From Actinopolymorpha pittospori (GTDB lineage: Bacteria; Actinomycetota; Actinomycetes; Propionibacteriales; Actinopolymorphaceae): a stretch of 64,000 nucleotides of DNA. The position numbers and the translations under genes are program-made. Numbering within the stretch: the stretch's first letter is position 1; every line of letters starts with the position of its first letter. Of this stretch, positions 16,461 through 25,298 are shown in pieces. A model generated the notes under the pieces. It was not told where the DNA came from and did no database searches. It saw nothing but the letters and a program-made list of their open reading frames with translations. The DNA lies in contig NZ_JADBEM010000001.1 in the NCBI RefSeq assembly GCF_014873875.1, positions 10,284,717 to 10,348,716 on the forward strand. Direction: 5' to 3'.

Positions 16461-17794
16461 CGCTGCTTGGGTACAGGTACGCACTGGACCCGACGCCGCG
16501 TCAGGCCCGATACATGGCTGGGCACTGCGCGGCCGCACGTCGTGCGTTCAACTGGGGTCTTGGCCGGGTGAAGGCGAATCTGGACCAGCGGGCAGCCGAA
16601 CGCACCTACGGCATCCCTGACGAGCTAGGGACGCCCAGCCTCACATGGTCGCTCTACAGCTTCCGCAGGGACTGGAACCAGGCCAAGAACGACGTAGCGC
16701 CATGGTGGGCCGAGTACAGCAAAGAGGCGTATTCGTCCGGGCTCGATGCTCTGGCGGCTGCCTTGAAGAACTGGGGTACTTCCCGCACCGGCAAGCGCAA
16801 CGGTGCCCGCGTCGGGTTCCCGCGGTTCAAGTCCAAGCGACGCGCGGTGCACTCGTGCCGGTTCACCACCGGAACCATCCGCTGTGAACAGCGGCACGCC
16901 GCACTTCCGCGCATCGGGCGGGTGAAGCTGCACGAGCATCCGGCCAAGTTGCTCGACGCGCTGAGGGAAGGGTCGGCGCGCATCATGTCCGCCACGATCC
17001 GTTTCGAACGTGGCCGCTGGTTCGTGTCCTTCACCGTGGAACAGTCGCTTCCCGAACTCACACCCGCTCGGCCCGATGCGGCTATCGGCGTGGATCTTGG
17101 TATCAAGACCCTCGCGACCCTGTCCGAAGGCCCACCCGTTGAGAACCCGCGTCACTACATCCAGGCCCAGCAGAAGCTGGCTCGCCTGTCGCGACGCGTG
17201 TCCCGTCGTCGCGGCCCGGACCGGCGTATCGGTCAGGCCGCGTCGAAGCGGTGGCAGCGCGCCAACGCCCAGCGCAACCGGGTGCATCACCGTGTCGCTG
17301 ACCAGCGGCGCGACGCCATGCACAAGCTGACCACCCGGCTCGCGTCCACCTACGCCACGGTCGTGGTCGAAGACCTCAACATCACCGGCATGCTGTCCAA
17401 CCGCAAACTCGCCCGTCATATCGCTGACGCCGGGTTCGGTGAGTTCCGGCGCCAACTGGAATACAAGGCCGAACGGTTCGGCGGCCTGATCGTGGCGGAC
17501 AGGTGGTTCCCCTCAAGCAAGACCTGTTCGGGCTGCGGAACAGTGAAAGCCAAGCTGCTCCTGTCCGAACGCGACTACGTCTGTAACACCTGCGATCTGA
17601 TCATGGACCGCGACAAGAACGCGGCCAGGAACCTCGCCGCGCTGGCAGTCGCCGCGAGTAGTGCGGAGACACAAAACGGACGCGGAGCCGACCAGAAGAC
17701 CCGGATTACCGGGCAGGTGGCCGAGAAACGTCAACCGGGCACGGCATCTACCGGTAAGACCCGGACTCCTTTACCAGAAGGTGCAGGTGTATAG
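16457..17794 (+). CDS. tnpB: TnpB, IS607-associated RNA-guided nuclease
   Basis: A 445-residue protein of the Cas12 ancestor family. TnpB proteins use an omega RNA from the element's right end to cut DNA matching the vacated target. RuvC residues are in place: Asp in GVDLGIKT (213), Glu in VVVEDLNI (305) and Asp in MDRDKNAARN (384/386). A zinc finger is formed by CSGC (357/360) and CNTC (376/379). The Gly/Arg/Thr-rich tail after residue ~400 is the region usually overlapping the omega RNA. No inactivating change is seen, so the nuclease may still act although its partner transposase looks inactive. Confidence 0.93.
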   Translation: MTLLGYRYALDPTPRQARYMAGHCAAARRAFNWGLGRVKANLDQRAAERTYGIPDELGTPSLTWSLYSFRRDWNQAKNDVAPWWAEYSKEAYSSGLDALAAALKNWGTSRTGKRNGARVGFPRFKSKRRAVHSCRFTTGTIRCEQRHAALPRIGRVKLHEHPAKLLDALREGSARIMSATIRFERGRWFVSFTVEQSLPELTPARPDAAIGVDLGIKTLATLSEGPPVENPRHYIQAQQKLARLSRRVSRRRGPDRRIGQAASKRWQRANAQRNRVHHRVADQRRDAMHKLTTRLASTYATVVVEDLNITGMLSNRKLARHIADAGFGEFRRQLEYKAERFGGLIVADRWFPSSKTCSGCGTVKAKLLLSERDYVCNTCDLIMDRDKNAARNLAALAVAASSAETQNGRGADQKTRITGQVAEKRQPGTASTGKTRTPLPEGAGV

Positions 17795-17816
17795 CTAATG
17801 ACTACTCACTTGCAAC
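17640..17816 (+). ncRNA. Candidate omega RNA (reRNA) at the IS607 right end
   Basis: By analogy with characterised TnpB systems, the guide RNA covers the 3' end of tnpB and runs to the right end of the element, with the guide being the flanking sequence just beyond. Here that places the guide in the sensor-kinase 3' codons from about 17817. The boundaries are inferred from the element architecture; no fold was computed. Confidence 0.45.
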
Positions 17817-19474
17817 GGAACGTGCCAGTAGATCTTGGTGGTGGTGCGACCTTCCGTCACACCGGCCTCGCAGGAGCCGCCGAGGCGTGCCGCGCGAGCG
17901 GTGAGAGCCCGCAGGTAGCTCGCCGCCTCGTCGCTCCCGGCGACGGCACCGTCGTCCAGCACCACGAGCGCGAGTTCGTCCGGGCTGGCTCGCACCAGCA
18001 TCTCGACCTTCGTGGCCGACCCGCGCTCGGCGATGTAGGTCAGTGCGTCCCGCACGACGAGTGGCAGTGACTGTTCGACCTCCGGCGGCATGGCCGGGTC
18101 GAACGTTCCCTCCATGACGAGCCGCGGGGTGAAGCCCAGTCGTCGACCCGCGGCATCCACCTCCCGCCCGAGGCGGTCGCACACGGACGGGTCCAGGTTC
18201 GCCTCCTCGAGATGGAAGACGCTGGAGATGAGGTCTCTCGTGGTTCCGTCCAGGTCCTGGATGGCGTCCTCGACGCGTTCGCGCACCGCCGACGTGGGCG
18301 CCAGGCCCGCCGCGCTGTGCAGGCGGGTACCGATGGCGAACAGCCGCCCGATGACCCCCTGCCGCAGCTCTCGGGCGATGCGCTCACGGTCCTCGAGAAC
18401 GAGCGCTCGCGTACGTTCCTGGTGCTGCTGAACCCGCTGCAGGGCGAGAGCGGCCGACTGGACGAAGGACTCCACGTGGCGTGCCTCTCGCGCGGCGACC
18501 GTCTCCATAGCTGATCCACGACGCCAACCGACGAAGGCCACGCCGAGGACCTCCTCCGGAGCAGAGAGGGGAACCACCATCGCCAGGGTGATGTCGGCGA
18601 AGGCGTCGATCCACTCCTGCGGCGGCTCGTAGCCTTCCTCCCAGAGTACGTCCTCACCGACCGCGGTCTGACGGGTGCGAATGAGCTCGGCCGCGGGGGC
18701 GATCTCACGGAGGGTGAACCTCGTTCCGGTGGCGTACTCCATGCCGAGACCGTCCGCCGCTTCGAGCGAGCAGACGCCCGGGTATGCGGGATCGACCAGG
18801 ACCAGTCCGACGTAGTCGGCCGCGGACACCTCCCGTAACCTCCGCGCGATGGCACCCGCCGCCGCCCGCGGACTGTTGTGGGACAAGGGGATCCCGCTGA
18901 CGTCCGCGATCGCGTCCAGCCACTGCTCGCGGCGTGCCGTGGTCTCCGGCTGGCGGACGTCGGCCAGCCTCATGGCCGCGGCGTCAGCGAAGGCCACGGC
19001 GACTTCCTCGTCGGCGGAGTCGAACCCGCCGTCCTTGTCGACGAACAGCAGGTGCGCGGAGGGCCAGGGACCCGCCTGGATCGGAACGCCGAGCAGGTTG
19101 TTCATCATCTCCCCGCCCAGGAGCGGGCCGGACCGCGATGCGGTCGTGAGGCGGACGGGGCGTCGTTCCTGGTCGAGAAGGCGCATCACCCGCGAGAAGT
19201 CGGGCGTCTGGGTGAGCTGAGCAGGTTCCTCGTCAGTGAGACCGAACGTCACGACCTCCACCAACCGCTCATCCGGGCCGACCTGGACGAACAGGCCGTA
19301 GGAGCAGCCGATGGCGGCGCAGGCCGAGCGGAGAAGTCCGCGAAGTACGTGTTCCACCTCGGCCGACCCCCGGCATGTCGTTTCCGCGTGTGCCGACCGT
19401 CCTCGCTGCCCAACCTCGTCCGCTGGTGGGCTACGCGGCAACTCGGCCCATGAGCGCACCTCGATGGTAGACAC
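17795..19474 (-). CDS. GAF-domain sensor kinase (DevS-like) lacking the phospho-accepting His
   Basis: A 559-residue protein with two GAF domains (about residues 55-200 and 215-380), then a HisKA_3-type helix and a remnant ATPase domain. The H-box in this family reads ARDLHD.VIQRLFA; here it is ARELRQGVIGRLFA, with Arg for His and Gln for Asp. The N-box Asn is also missing (RDALTYIAERGSA). It therefore looks like a pseudokinase or a decayed sensor. The last residues (LQVSSH) come from the adjacent IS607 element, which replaced the native C-terminus. The GTG start at 19474 is preceded by a GGAAG stretch. Confidence 0.82.
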   Translation of the reverse strand: MSTIEVRSWAELPRSPPADEVGQRGRSAHAETTCRGSAEVEHVLRGLLRSACAAIGCSYGLFVQVGPDERLVEVVTFGLTDEEPAQLTQTPDFSRVMRLLDQERRPVRLTTASRSGPLLGGEMMNNLLGVPIQAGPWPSAHLLFVDKDGGFDSADEEVAVAFADAAAMRLADVRQPETTARREQWLDAIADVSGIPLSHNSPRAAAGAIARRLREVSAADYVGLVLVDPAYPGVCSLEAADGLGMEYATGTRFTLREIAPAAELIRTRQTAVGEDVLWEEGYEPPQEWIDAFADITLAMVVPLSAPEEVLGVAFVGWRRGSAMETVAAREARHVESFVQSAALALQRVQQHQERTRALVLEDRERIARELRQGVIGRLFAIGTRLHSAAGLAPTSAVRERVEDAIQDLDGTTRDLISSVFHLEEANLDPSVCDRLGREVDAAGRRLGFTPRLVMEGTFDPAMPPEVEQSLPLVVRDALTYIAERGSATKVEMLVRASPDELALVVLDDGAVAGSDEAASYLRALTARAARLGGSCEAGVTEGRTTTKIYWHVPLQVSSH

Positions 19475-19575
19475 GCCGCTTCCGCTCGGAGTAGGTACGG
19501 ACGTCCGGCTGTCCCGCGGGTGAGCGGTGATCGCGGGCGGGAGATCACGGGCGCCGGTGTGCGGACTCCCGCCGG

Positions 19576-21702
19576 TCAGGTGTGCGCTTCGGGGTGACGC
19601 CAGAACCATGTCTCCGGGTCGTAGACCGCCGGTGTCGGATGGCTCCACGGTCCGGCGAACCCGTTCAGGGCAAGCTGTTCCCGTCGGGGGACGTTTCCCA
19701 GGTCCTTGTGCGCGAGGATCGGCACCGGCGTGTTCGCCACCGGCCCCATGAAGAACGGCCCGTCCTTCACGTGGATGCTCACCATCTCCCAGACGAGCTG
19801 GTATCTCTTCAGTGTGTCGGTCTCCACCTTCGCCTGGTCGTGCAACGCCCAGAGGCGTTCGATGGGGCCGCCCTTCACCGGCTCGATGCTCGGTGGTTTC
19901 CGCTGGTACGGATCGACGTCCCTGACCTTCTCGGCCGCGGGCGTGTCCCGGATCGCGTGGTAGTTGGCGTGCAAGGGTGCCCACCAGTCCGCGAAGCCGG
20001 ACAGCGGGACCAGCACCTGCGGCTCGATCAGGATCTCGTGGATGCCGCCACCGTTCTCCCACGCCGTCGTGGACATGAGCTCGCCGGCCTGCCACTTGAT
20101 GGAGAAGGCGTCCGGCGCGATGGGGTTCTGTCGTGCCTGGATCCCGATCGCCTTCCAGTCGCGTTCGAGCAGGGCGTTCTTGTGGATGTGCTCGGGTGAG
20201 GTTCCGGCCGGGTAGTCCAGGCTGATCACCAGCTTCCCGCCGTCCGGGAGCTCCCGAAGGCCGTCGCCGTCCTTGTCGACCACGCCGAGTTCGTCGAGCA
20301 GGGCCTTCGCCCGCTCCGGGTCGTGGCGAGAGAAACTGTCCCGCCAACCCGCGTAGGCGCGCGTGGCGCCGGCCCCGCTGTGCAGGTCACTCGCCTTGGG
20401 ACTGTAGGTCCCGGTGGTGATCTCGCCGGTGTTGAAGTAGATGGACTTGCGGGCGTCGGCGCGGTCGAAGGCGAGGGACAACGCCTGCCGGAACCTCGGC
20501 TCCCTGATCAGCGGTCGCAGCTTCGGGTCGCGGTAGTCGTAGTTGAGGAAGAAGATCGAGCTCGTCCCTGACCCGCCGTCCCAGAGCAGCACCTCCAGCC
20601 CGGTCCGCGCCTCGGTCCGTTTCAGTCCGGACACGTCGGCCAACGTCAGGGAGAGGAACGGTCCGTGCGCGTGATCGACCTTGCCTTCCTGCAACTGCAG
20701 CTTGGTGACCTCGACGTCCTGCGCCGCCACCATCGTGACGGTGTCGAGGAAGGGCAGTTGGTTGCCGGATGTGTCGACGCAGTAGTAGTACGGGTTGCGT
20801 TCCCATACGACGCTGCGTCCCTCGCTGTAGGTCCGCACCCGCCAGCCCGTCATGGTCGGACAGGCCGGGTTGACACCGAAGTCGCGGCGCCGGTCGAACT
20901 GTCCCGCGGCGCTGGCCCAGTTGGCCGGAACCTTGGGGTTGTAGCGCGGGTGATATGGCGCGAGGTAGTGCTTGGGAGCCATCCAGGCCGGGCCGACCCC
21001 GCCGTTGACCCACCGCGCGAGATGGAACGGCGTGAGCGGGGCCGGCGTCTCGAAGCGCATGACCAGCGTGTGGGGGTCGGGGGCGCTCATGTCGACCAGC
21101 GCGCCGTTCGCCGAACGTGTCTCGTCCGGCGGTGCCTCGGAGTGGTCCTCGTTCAGGACCATGTCCTCCCACCAGAACATGATGTCCGCGGTCGACCAGG
21201 GTTCACCGTCGGACCAGCGCAGGCCCTGCCGGAAGTGGAACGTCCACTCCGAGGCGTCGTCGTTGGACTCCCAGCTCTCCACCAGGCCCGGCCCGACGTC
21301 GAGCCCGTCGTTGAGCCAGCGCAGGAGTGAGTGCCCGTACATGTACTCCTTGTTCGCCGCGCCCGCGGTCTCCGTGGTCGGCATCCGCAGGTTGCCGCCG
21401 TACGTGCCGGGTGTCACCCAGTGGTGAGGCATGACGTAGGGGTTGCGCGGCAGACGGTCTCCGACCGGCGGCAGGCTGCCGGCCTTGACCTGGGCGGCCA
21501 GCTCGGGCGCTTCGGCGAAGGAGGACGGGCGGGGCGGCGGCTTGGTCGCGGACCCGCTCGGCCGGCCCTTCGTCGTGGCCGGGCTCGTCGCGGCAGGGGT
21601 GGCACCCCCGTCACCACCGTCCCCGCTGCATGCGCACAGGGCCGCGAGACCTGCCATCGCGGAGGCGGTGAGGAAGGCGCGCCGATCAGGGTGTGTCGTC
21701 AC
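19576..21702 (-). CDS. ABC transporter substrate-binding lipoprotein, family 5 (peptide/opine type)
   Basis: A 708-residue extracellular binding protein. The N-terminus has DRRAFLTA, a hydrophobic stretch and a probable lipobox LCAC (Cys25), then a Thr/Pro/Ser-rich linker. The family-5 body includes LVESWESNDDASEWTFHFRQGLRWSDGEPW and later FRQALSLAFDRADA. Such proteins bind peptides, opines or oligosaccharides. No permease or ATPase gene is next to it, so it would work with a transporter encoded elsewhere. It is divergent from a TetR gene across a shared region holding a TetR-like operator. Confidence 0.9.
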   Translation of the reverse strand: MTTHPDRRAFLTASAMAGLAALCACSGDGGDGGATPAATSPATTKGRPSGSATKPPPRPSSFAEAPELAAQVKAGSLPPVGDRLPRNPYVMPHHWVTPGTYGGNLRMPTTETAGAANKEYMYGHSLLRWLNDGLDVGPGLVESWESNDDASEWTFHFRQGLRWSDGEPWSTADIMFWWEDMVLNEDHSEAPPDETRSANGALVDMSAPDPHTLVMRFETPAPLTPFHLARWVNGGVGPAWMAPKHYLAPYHPRYNPKVPANWASAAGQFDRRRDFGVNPACPTMTGWRVRTYSEGRSVVWERNPYYYCVDTSGNQLPFLDTVTMVAAQDVEVTKLQLQEGKVDHAHGPFLSLTLADVSGLKRTEARTGLEVLLWDGGSGTSSIFFLNYDYRDPKLRPLIREPRFRQALSLAFDRADARKSIYFNTGEITTGTYSPKASDLHSGAGATRAYAGWRDSFSRHDPERAKALLDELGVVDKDGDGLRELPDGGKLVISLDYPAGTSPEHIHKNALLERDWKAIGIQARQNPIAPDAFSIKWQAGELMSTTAWENGGGIHEILIEPQVLVPLSGFADWWAPLHANYHAIRDTPAAEKVRDVDPYQRKPPSIEPVKGGPIERLWALHDQAKVETDTLKRYQLVWEMVSIHVKDGPFFMGPVANTPVPILAHKDLGNVPRREQLALNGFAGPWSHPTPAVYDPETWFWRHPEAHT

Positions 21703-21796
21703 ACCTGGGAAGCTAGGCGCAACGCTTCGCGCCGGGCGTTCGCGAATCGAGGGAGGAAAGTACAGGATCACCCGATGGCCAGAGCCAGCCACGGGG

Positions 21797-21811
21797 GTTA
21801 GCATCTCTAAC
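21797..21811. promoter_or_regulatory. TetR operator copy 1 (GTTAG-N5-CTAAC)
   Basis: GTTAG-CATCT-CTAAC lies between the divergent binding-protein and TetR genes, 43 bases before the TetR start. The same 15-bp pattern is found again before the oxidoreductase gene downstream, which makes an autoregulating TetR the likely binder. Confidence 0.75.
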
Positions 21812-21853
21812 TTCAGCAACGGCTACTCACGCAGGGTGGAGGACCGAGCGGTC

Positions 21854-22585
21854 ATGGCGGTCGACGGCAGGAGCACCCCACGCCAGCGTTACCGCGACCA
21901 GGTGCGGGCGGAGATCAAGCACGAGGCGCTGGAGCAGATCCGCGCCGGCGGTATTCCCGCCCTGAGCCTGAACGCCGTGGCCAAGCGGCTCGGGCTCACC
22001 GGGCCGGCCCTCTACAAGTACTTCCGCAGTCGCGACGACCTCCTCACCGAGTTGATCGGCGACGCCTACGACGAGGCCGCCGCCGCCATCCGACGCGCGG
22101 GCGAACGCGTCGCCGACGCACCGGCCCGGGAGCGACTCCGCGCCCTCGGGGCGGCCTACCGGCAGTGGGCGCTGGAGGCTCCGCACCTCTACCTCCTGCT
22201 CGCGGGTACGCCGTCGCCCTCCTACGCGGCGCCCGCCGAGATGGTCGAGCGGGCCCGGGTGGTCCTCGGACCGTTCCTGCCGGTGCTCGCGCAGGGGAGG
22301 CTCCGCCCCGGCGCCGAGGAACTCCGGGCGCAGCTGCGGCGCTGGCTGGAGGAGACGCCGGCGGTGGTCGAGTGGGTCACGAGCCACACCTCGGCCGGCG
22401 ACCCGGCCACCGCGCTCACGGGAACGATCATCGCCTGGACCCGCCTGCACGGCGTGGTGAGCCTGGAGGTCCAGGGGCAGTTCGCCGGGATGGGGCACCA
22501 GCCGGCGACCCTGGTCGAGGTCGAGATGGACACCCTCGCCGACGTGATGGGGCTTCCGGCGCCGACGGGCGACACCGACCGCTGA
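21854..22585 (+). CDS. TetR-family repressor with TetR_C_13-like ligand domain
   Basis: A 243-residue regulator. The HTH spans about residues 20-60 (EALEQIRAGGIPALSLNAVAKRLGLTGPALYKYFRSRDDL). The C-terminal ligand-binding domain has the APHLYLLLAGTP and WTRLHGVVSLEVQGQF segments common in this actinobacterial subgroup. The ATG at 21854 is used; GGAGG lies about 12 bases upstream. It probably controls itself, the downstream quinone-oxidoreductase-like gene and possibly the divergent lipoprotein gene through matching GTTAG-N5-CTAAC sites. Confidence 0.88.
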   Translation: MAVDGRSTPRQRYRDQVRAEIKHEALEQIRAGGIPALSLNAVAKRLGLTGPALYKYFRSRDDLLTELIGDAYDEAAAAIRRAGERVADAPARERLRALGAAYRQWALEAPHLYLLLAGTPSPSYAAPAEMVERARVVLGPFLPVLAQGRLRPGAEELRAQLRRWLEETPAVVEWVTSHTSAGDPATALTGTIIAWTRLHGVVSLEVQGQFAGMGHQPATLVEVEMDTLADVMGLPAPTGDTDR

Positions 22586-22669
22586 GCCGGCGACACCCGG
22601 CTCCACCCGGCTTCACCTCCCCCTTCCCGCGCCCCTCTTGACGAGCACGGGCATGCGCGTCACACTCTG

Positions 22670-22684
22670 GTTAGACCTTCTAAC
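22670..22684. promoter_or_regulatory. TetR operator copy 2 (GTTAG-N5-CTAAC)
   Basis: GTTAG-ACCTT-CTAAC lies 38 bases upstream of the oxidoreductase start, with half-sites identical to copy 1 at 21797-21811. It sits in a small AT-rich patch fitting a promoter. Confidence 0.75.
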
Positions 22685-22722
22685 TCCAGAACCAGTACCA
22701 AACCAGGTCGAGGGAGATCGCC

Positions 22723-23790
22723 ATGATCACGCAGGCAACGGACCAGCGGATGGTGACCGAAGTGGTCCTGCCCGGCGTTGTCGCGCCCGAGGGACTCCAA
22801 ATCCGGCAGCGACCAGTCGCAGGCCCACGAGCCGGCCAGGCGCTCCTCGCCATGGAGGCGACCGGCGTGTCCTTCGCCGAGCAGCAGATGCGACGGGGCA
22901 AGTACTACGACCAGCCGCCGTTCCCGTTCGTACCGGGCTACGACCTGGTCGGCCGGGTGGAGGCGGTGGGCGCCGGCGTCGACCCGGGACTGGTCGGACG
23001 CCGGTTCGCGGCGCTCACCAAGACCGGCGGATGGGCCAGCCATGTCGTCGTCGACGCCGCGGACCTGGTGCAGGTGCCGGACGCGGTCTCGTCGGCCGAC
23101 GCCGAGACGCTCGTGGTCAACGGCATCACCGCCTGGCAGATGCTGCACCGCGTCGCCCGGATCCGGGCCGGACAGACCGTGCTCGTGATGGGCGCGAACG
23201 GCGGGGTCGGCTCCACCCTGGTTCAACTCGCCCGCTCCGCCGGCGTACGCGTGATCGGCACCGCCTCACCGCGTCACCACGACACCCTCCGGCACCTGGG
23301 CGCCACGCCTGTCGACTACCGCGACCCCGACCTGTGGGCGCACCTGCGCGAACTGGCGCCGGACGGTGTCGACGCCGTGTTCGACCACGTGGGCGGCGAG
23401 GGGATCCTCGACTCGTTCCGCCTGCTCGCCCCCGGCGGCACGCTCGTGTCCTACGGCACCGCCTCCACCCGCGACGACGCCGGCTCGTCCAGGATGCCGG
23501 TCCTCAAGCTGGTCGCACGACTCTTCCTGTGGAACCTGCTGCCGAACTCGCGGCGCGCGCACTTCTTCAACATCTGGGCCGGACGCGGGCGCCCGGACGC
23601 GTTCCGTGCAAGGCTCCGCGCGGACCTCGGCCAGGTCTTCGCCCTGCTCGCCGACGGCGTGGTCAAGGCACAGGTGGCCGGCCGGATCCCGTTGTCGCGG
23701 GCGGTCGAGGCGATGCGGCTCGCCGAGTCCGGCACGGTCACCGGCAAGGTCGTCCTCGTCCCCGACCCCGCATCCGCACCGTGCTCCTGA
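22723..23790 (+). CDS. Zinc-independent medium-chain reductase (quinone oxidoreductase-like)
   Basis: NADPH-dependent reductase of 355 residues. It has the MDR fold without zinc ligands: VPGYDLVGRVEAVG near residue 75, the Rossmann motif VMGANGGVGSTLVQLA near 155, and DAVFDHVGG. The substrate is likely a quinone or an enone. GAGGGAG precedes the ATG. A TetR operator in its promoter indicates induction by a ligand, perhaps the substrate. A broken FAD monooxygenase gene follows closely. Confidence 0.9.
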   Translation: MITQATDQRMVTEVVLPGVVAPEGLQIRQRPVAGPRAGQALLAMEATGVSFAEQQMRRGKYYDQPPFPFVPGYDLVGRVEAVGAGVDPGLVGRRFAALTKTGGWASHVVVDAADLVQVPDAVSSADAETLVVNGITAWQMLHRVARIRAGQTVLVMGANGGVGSTLVQLARSAGVRVIGTASPRHHDTLRHLGATPVDYRDPDLWAHLRELAPDGVDAVFDHVGGEGILDSFRLLAPGGTLVSYGTASTRDDAGSSRMPVLKLVARLFLWNLLPNSRRAHFFNIWAGRGRPDAFRARLRADLGQVFALLADGVVKAQVAGRIPLSRAVEAMRLAESGTVTGKVVLVPDPASAPCS

Positions 23791-23833
23791 GACCACGAGG
23801 TGTATCTTCGAGGTCGGCTTCAGGGAGGACATC

Positions 23834-25224
23834 TTGCCGCTCTCCGCCTCGCAGGTCTTCGCCGACATCAGCGCCCAACAGCCGCCCGCGCAGCACACCG
23901 CCCTCATGGGGACCGCTGCCGTTCTTGGTGGCAGCGTGGCGGGCCTGCTCGCCGCCCGGGTGCTGTCCGACTACGCCGAACGCGTCGTTCTCATCGATCC
24001 CGACGGTCCCGTCACCGCCGACGACGCGCGACCGGGTGTGCCGCACGGGACGCAGGTGCACGCGCTCCTGCCCGGCGGTCGTCGCCAGCTCGAGCGCTGG
24101 TTCCCGGGCTTCACCGCCCAGACCGTCGCCGCGGGGGCGCTGGAGGCGGGCCCGGAGAGCAGGCGCACCTACGTCGACGGTCGGTTGAAGCAGTGGCCGC
24201 TGGCAGAGATCCAGCTGACCGCGAGTCGGCCGTTCCTCGAGGCCGCCATCCGGCGCCGTGTCCTCGCGCTCCCCAACGTCGTGGTGACCACCGGGCGCGC
24301 GACCGGCCTGGAGTTCAGCGACGGCGCGGTGTCGGGCGTGCGGTTCGACACCGCGGAGGGCGGCGGCGTGGAGAACGCCGACTTCACCGTGGACGCGATG
24401 GGACGCTCCAGCCGGCTCAGCAGCTGGCTGGAAGAGGGTGGCTGGGAGCGTCCGTCCATGCGGCGCATGACCGTCAACCTCAACTACTCCACGGCCATCG
24501 TGTCCCGCGACGAGGACGTCCCGAAGATCAGCATCGCCCTCGCCCTGAACACCCCCGCCTCCGCGCAGTCGCCTGAGGTCGCGGGCGCCATCTTCCTGCC
24601 GATCGAGAAGGACCGCTGGATCGTCATGATGGGCGGCTACGAGGACCCCGACCTGGCCGGACCATCGAGGACATGCGGGCGCGGCTGCGGCGAGACTTCC
24701 CGCCGGAGTTCGGAAGCGTGATCGGCAACGACCTCCTGGGCGACATCACGACCTACAGGCACTCCGACAGTCGGCGGCGCGACTTCCACCTGCTGGAGAG
24801 GTTTCCGGCCCGCCTGGTGAGCGTCGGGGACGCGGTGGCCTCGGTCAACCCGATCTACGGCCAGGGAATGTCGTCGGCCGCCCTGCACGGGGCGGCGCTG
24901 GCGAGCTTCCTGCGTTCCCACCCGGATCTGAGCTCACCGGCACGTGAGTTCTTCGACCTGCAACGCGTCGTGGTCGACGCCGCCTGGCAGACCTCCACCT
25001 CGGCCGACCTGGCGTTGCCCCACGTGGACGGGCCCTATCCGCGCGGCTACCGGCTGACGCGCTGGCTCAGCGGCCAGATCATGAGCGCGTCCATCACCGA
25101 TCGGGCGGTCTCCCAACGCTTCGACGCGGTGACCACCATGCTCAGCCATCCGAGCACCCTCGCCACACCCGGCGTCGTGCTACGCGCGGTGCGCGCCAAC
25201 CTGCGGGCGCGCGGCCAGGGCTGA
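23834..25224 (+). pseudogene. FAD-dependent monooxygenase/halogenase-like gene with one frameshift
   Basis: The TTG at 23834 has AGGGAGG seven bases upstream. The first frame carries the FAD-binding AAVLGGSVAGLLAARVL and continues to about 24657. There the frame moves by one within the CTGGCCGGACC context. The other frame resumes with GRTIEDMRARLRRDFPPEF, the second FAD motif LVSVGDAVASVNPIYGQGMSS, and runs to the stop at 25224. Joined, the protein would be about 463 residues, a normal length. A single-base sequencing error would restore it. Follows the TetR-controlled reductase and was probably co-expressed. Confidence 0.8.
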
Positions 25225-25298
25225 CCGGTCTGGGTTCAGGCCCAGGACCTGGTCGAGGATCCCCCGCAGCCGCGAGGAACGGGTTCTGGCTGGCCCCT

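Larger units (their letters stand above)
15838..17816 (+). mobile_element. IS607-family insertion element (tnpA-tnpB)
   Basis: A serine-transposase gene and a TnpB nuclease gene overlap by four bases. The base composition is less GC-rich than the flanks, especially 15841-15890 and 17785-17815. The flanks are a truncated sigma gene on the left and the C-terminal codons of a sensor kinase on the right. Both edges can be placed at GG dinucleotides (15836-15837 and 17817-17818), the known IS607 target. There are no long terminal inverted repeats, as expected for this family. The exact ends are estimates. Confidence 0.8.

Noticed and set aside
17795..20347. 850-codon start for the sensor kinase
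   Set aside because: The extra N-terminus is antisense of the family-5 lipoprotein; the GTG at 19474 is the reasonable start.
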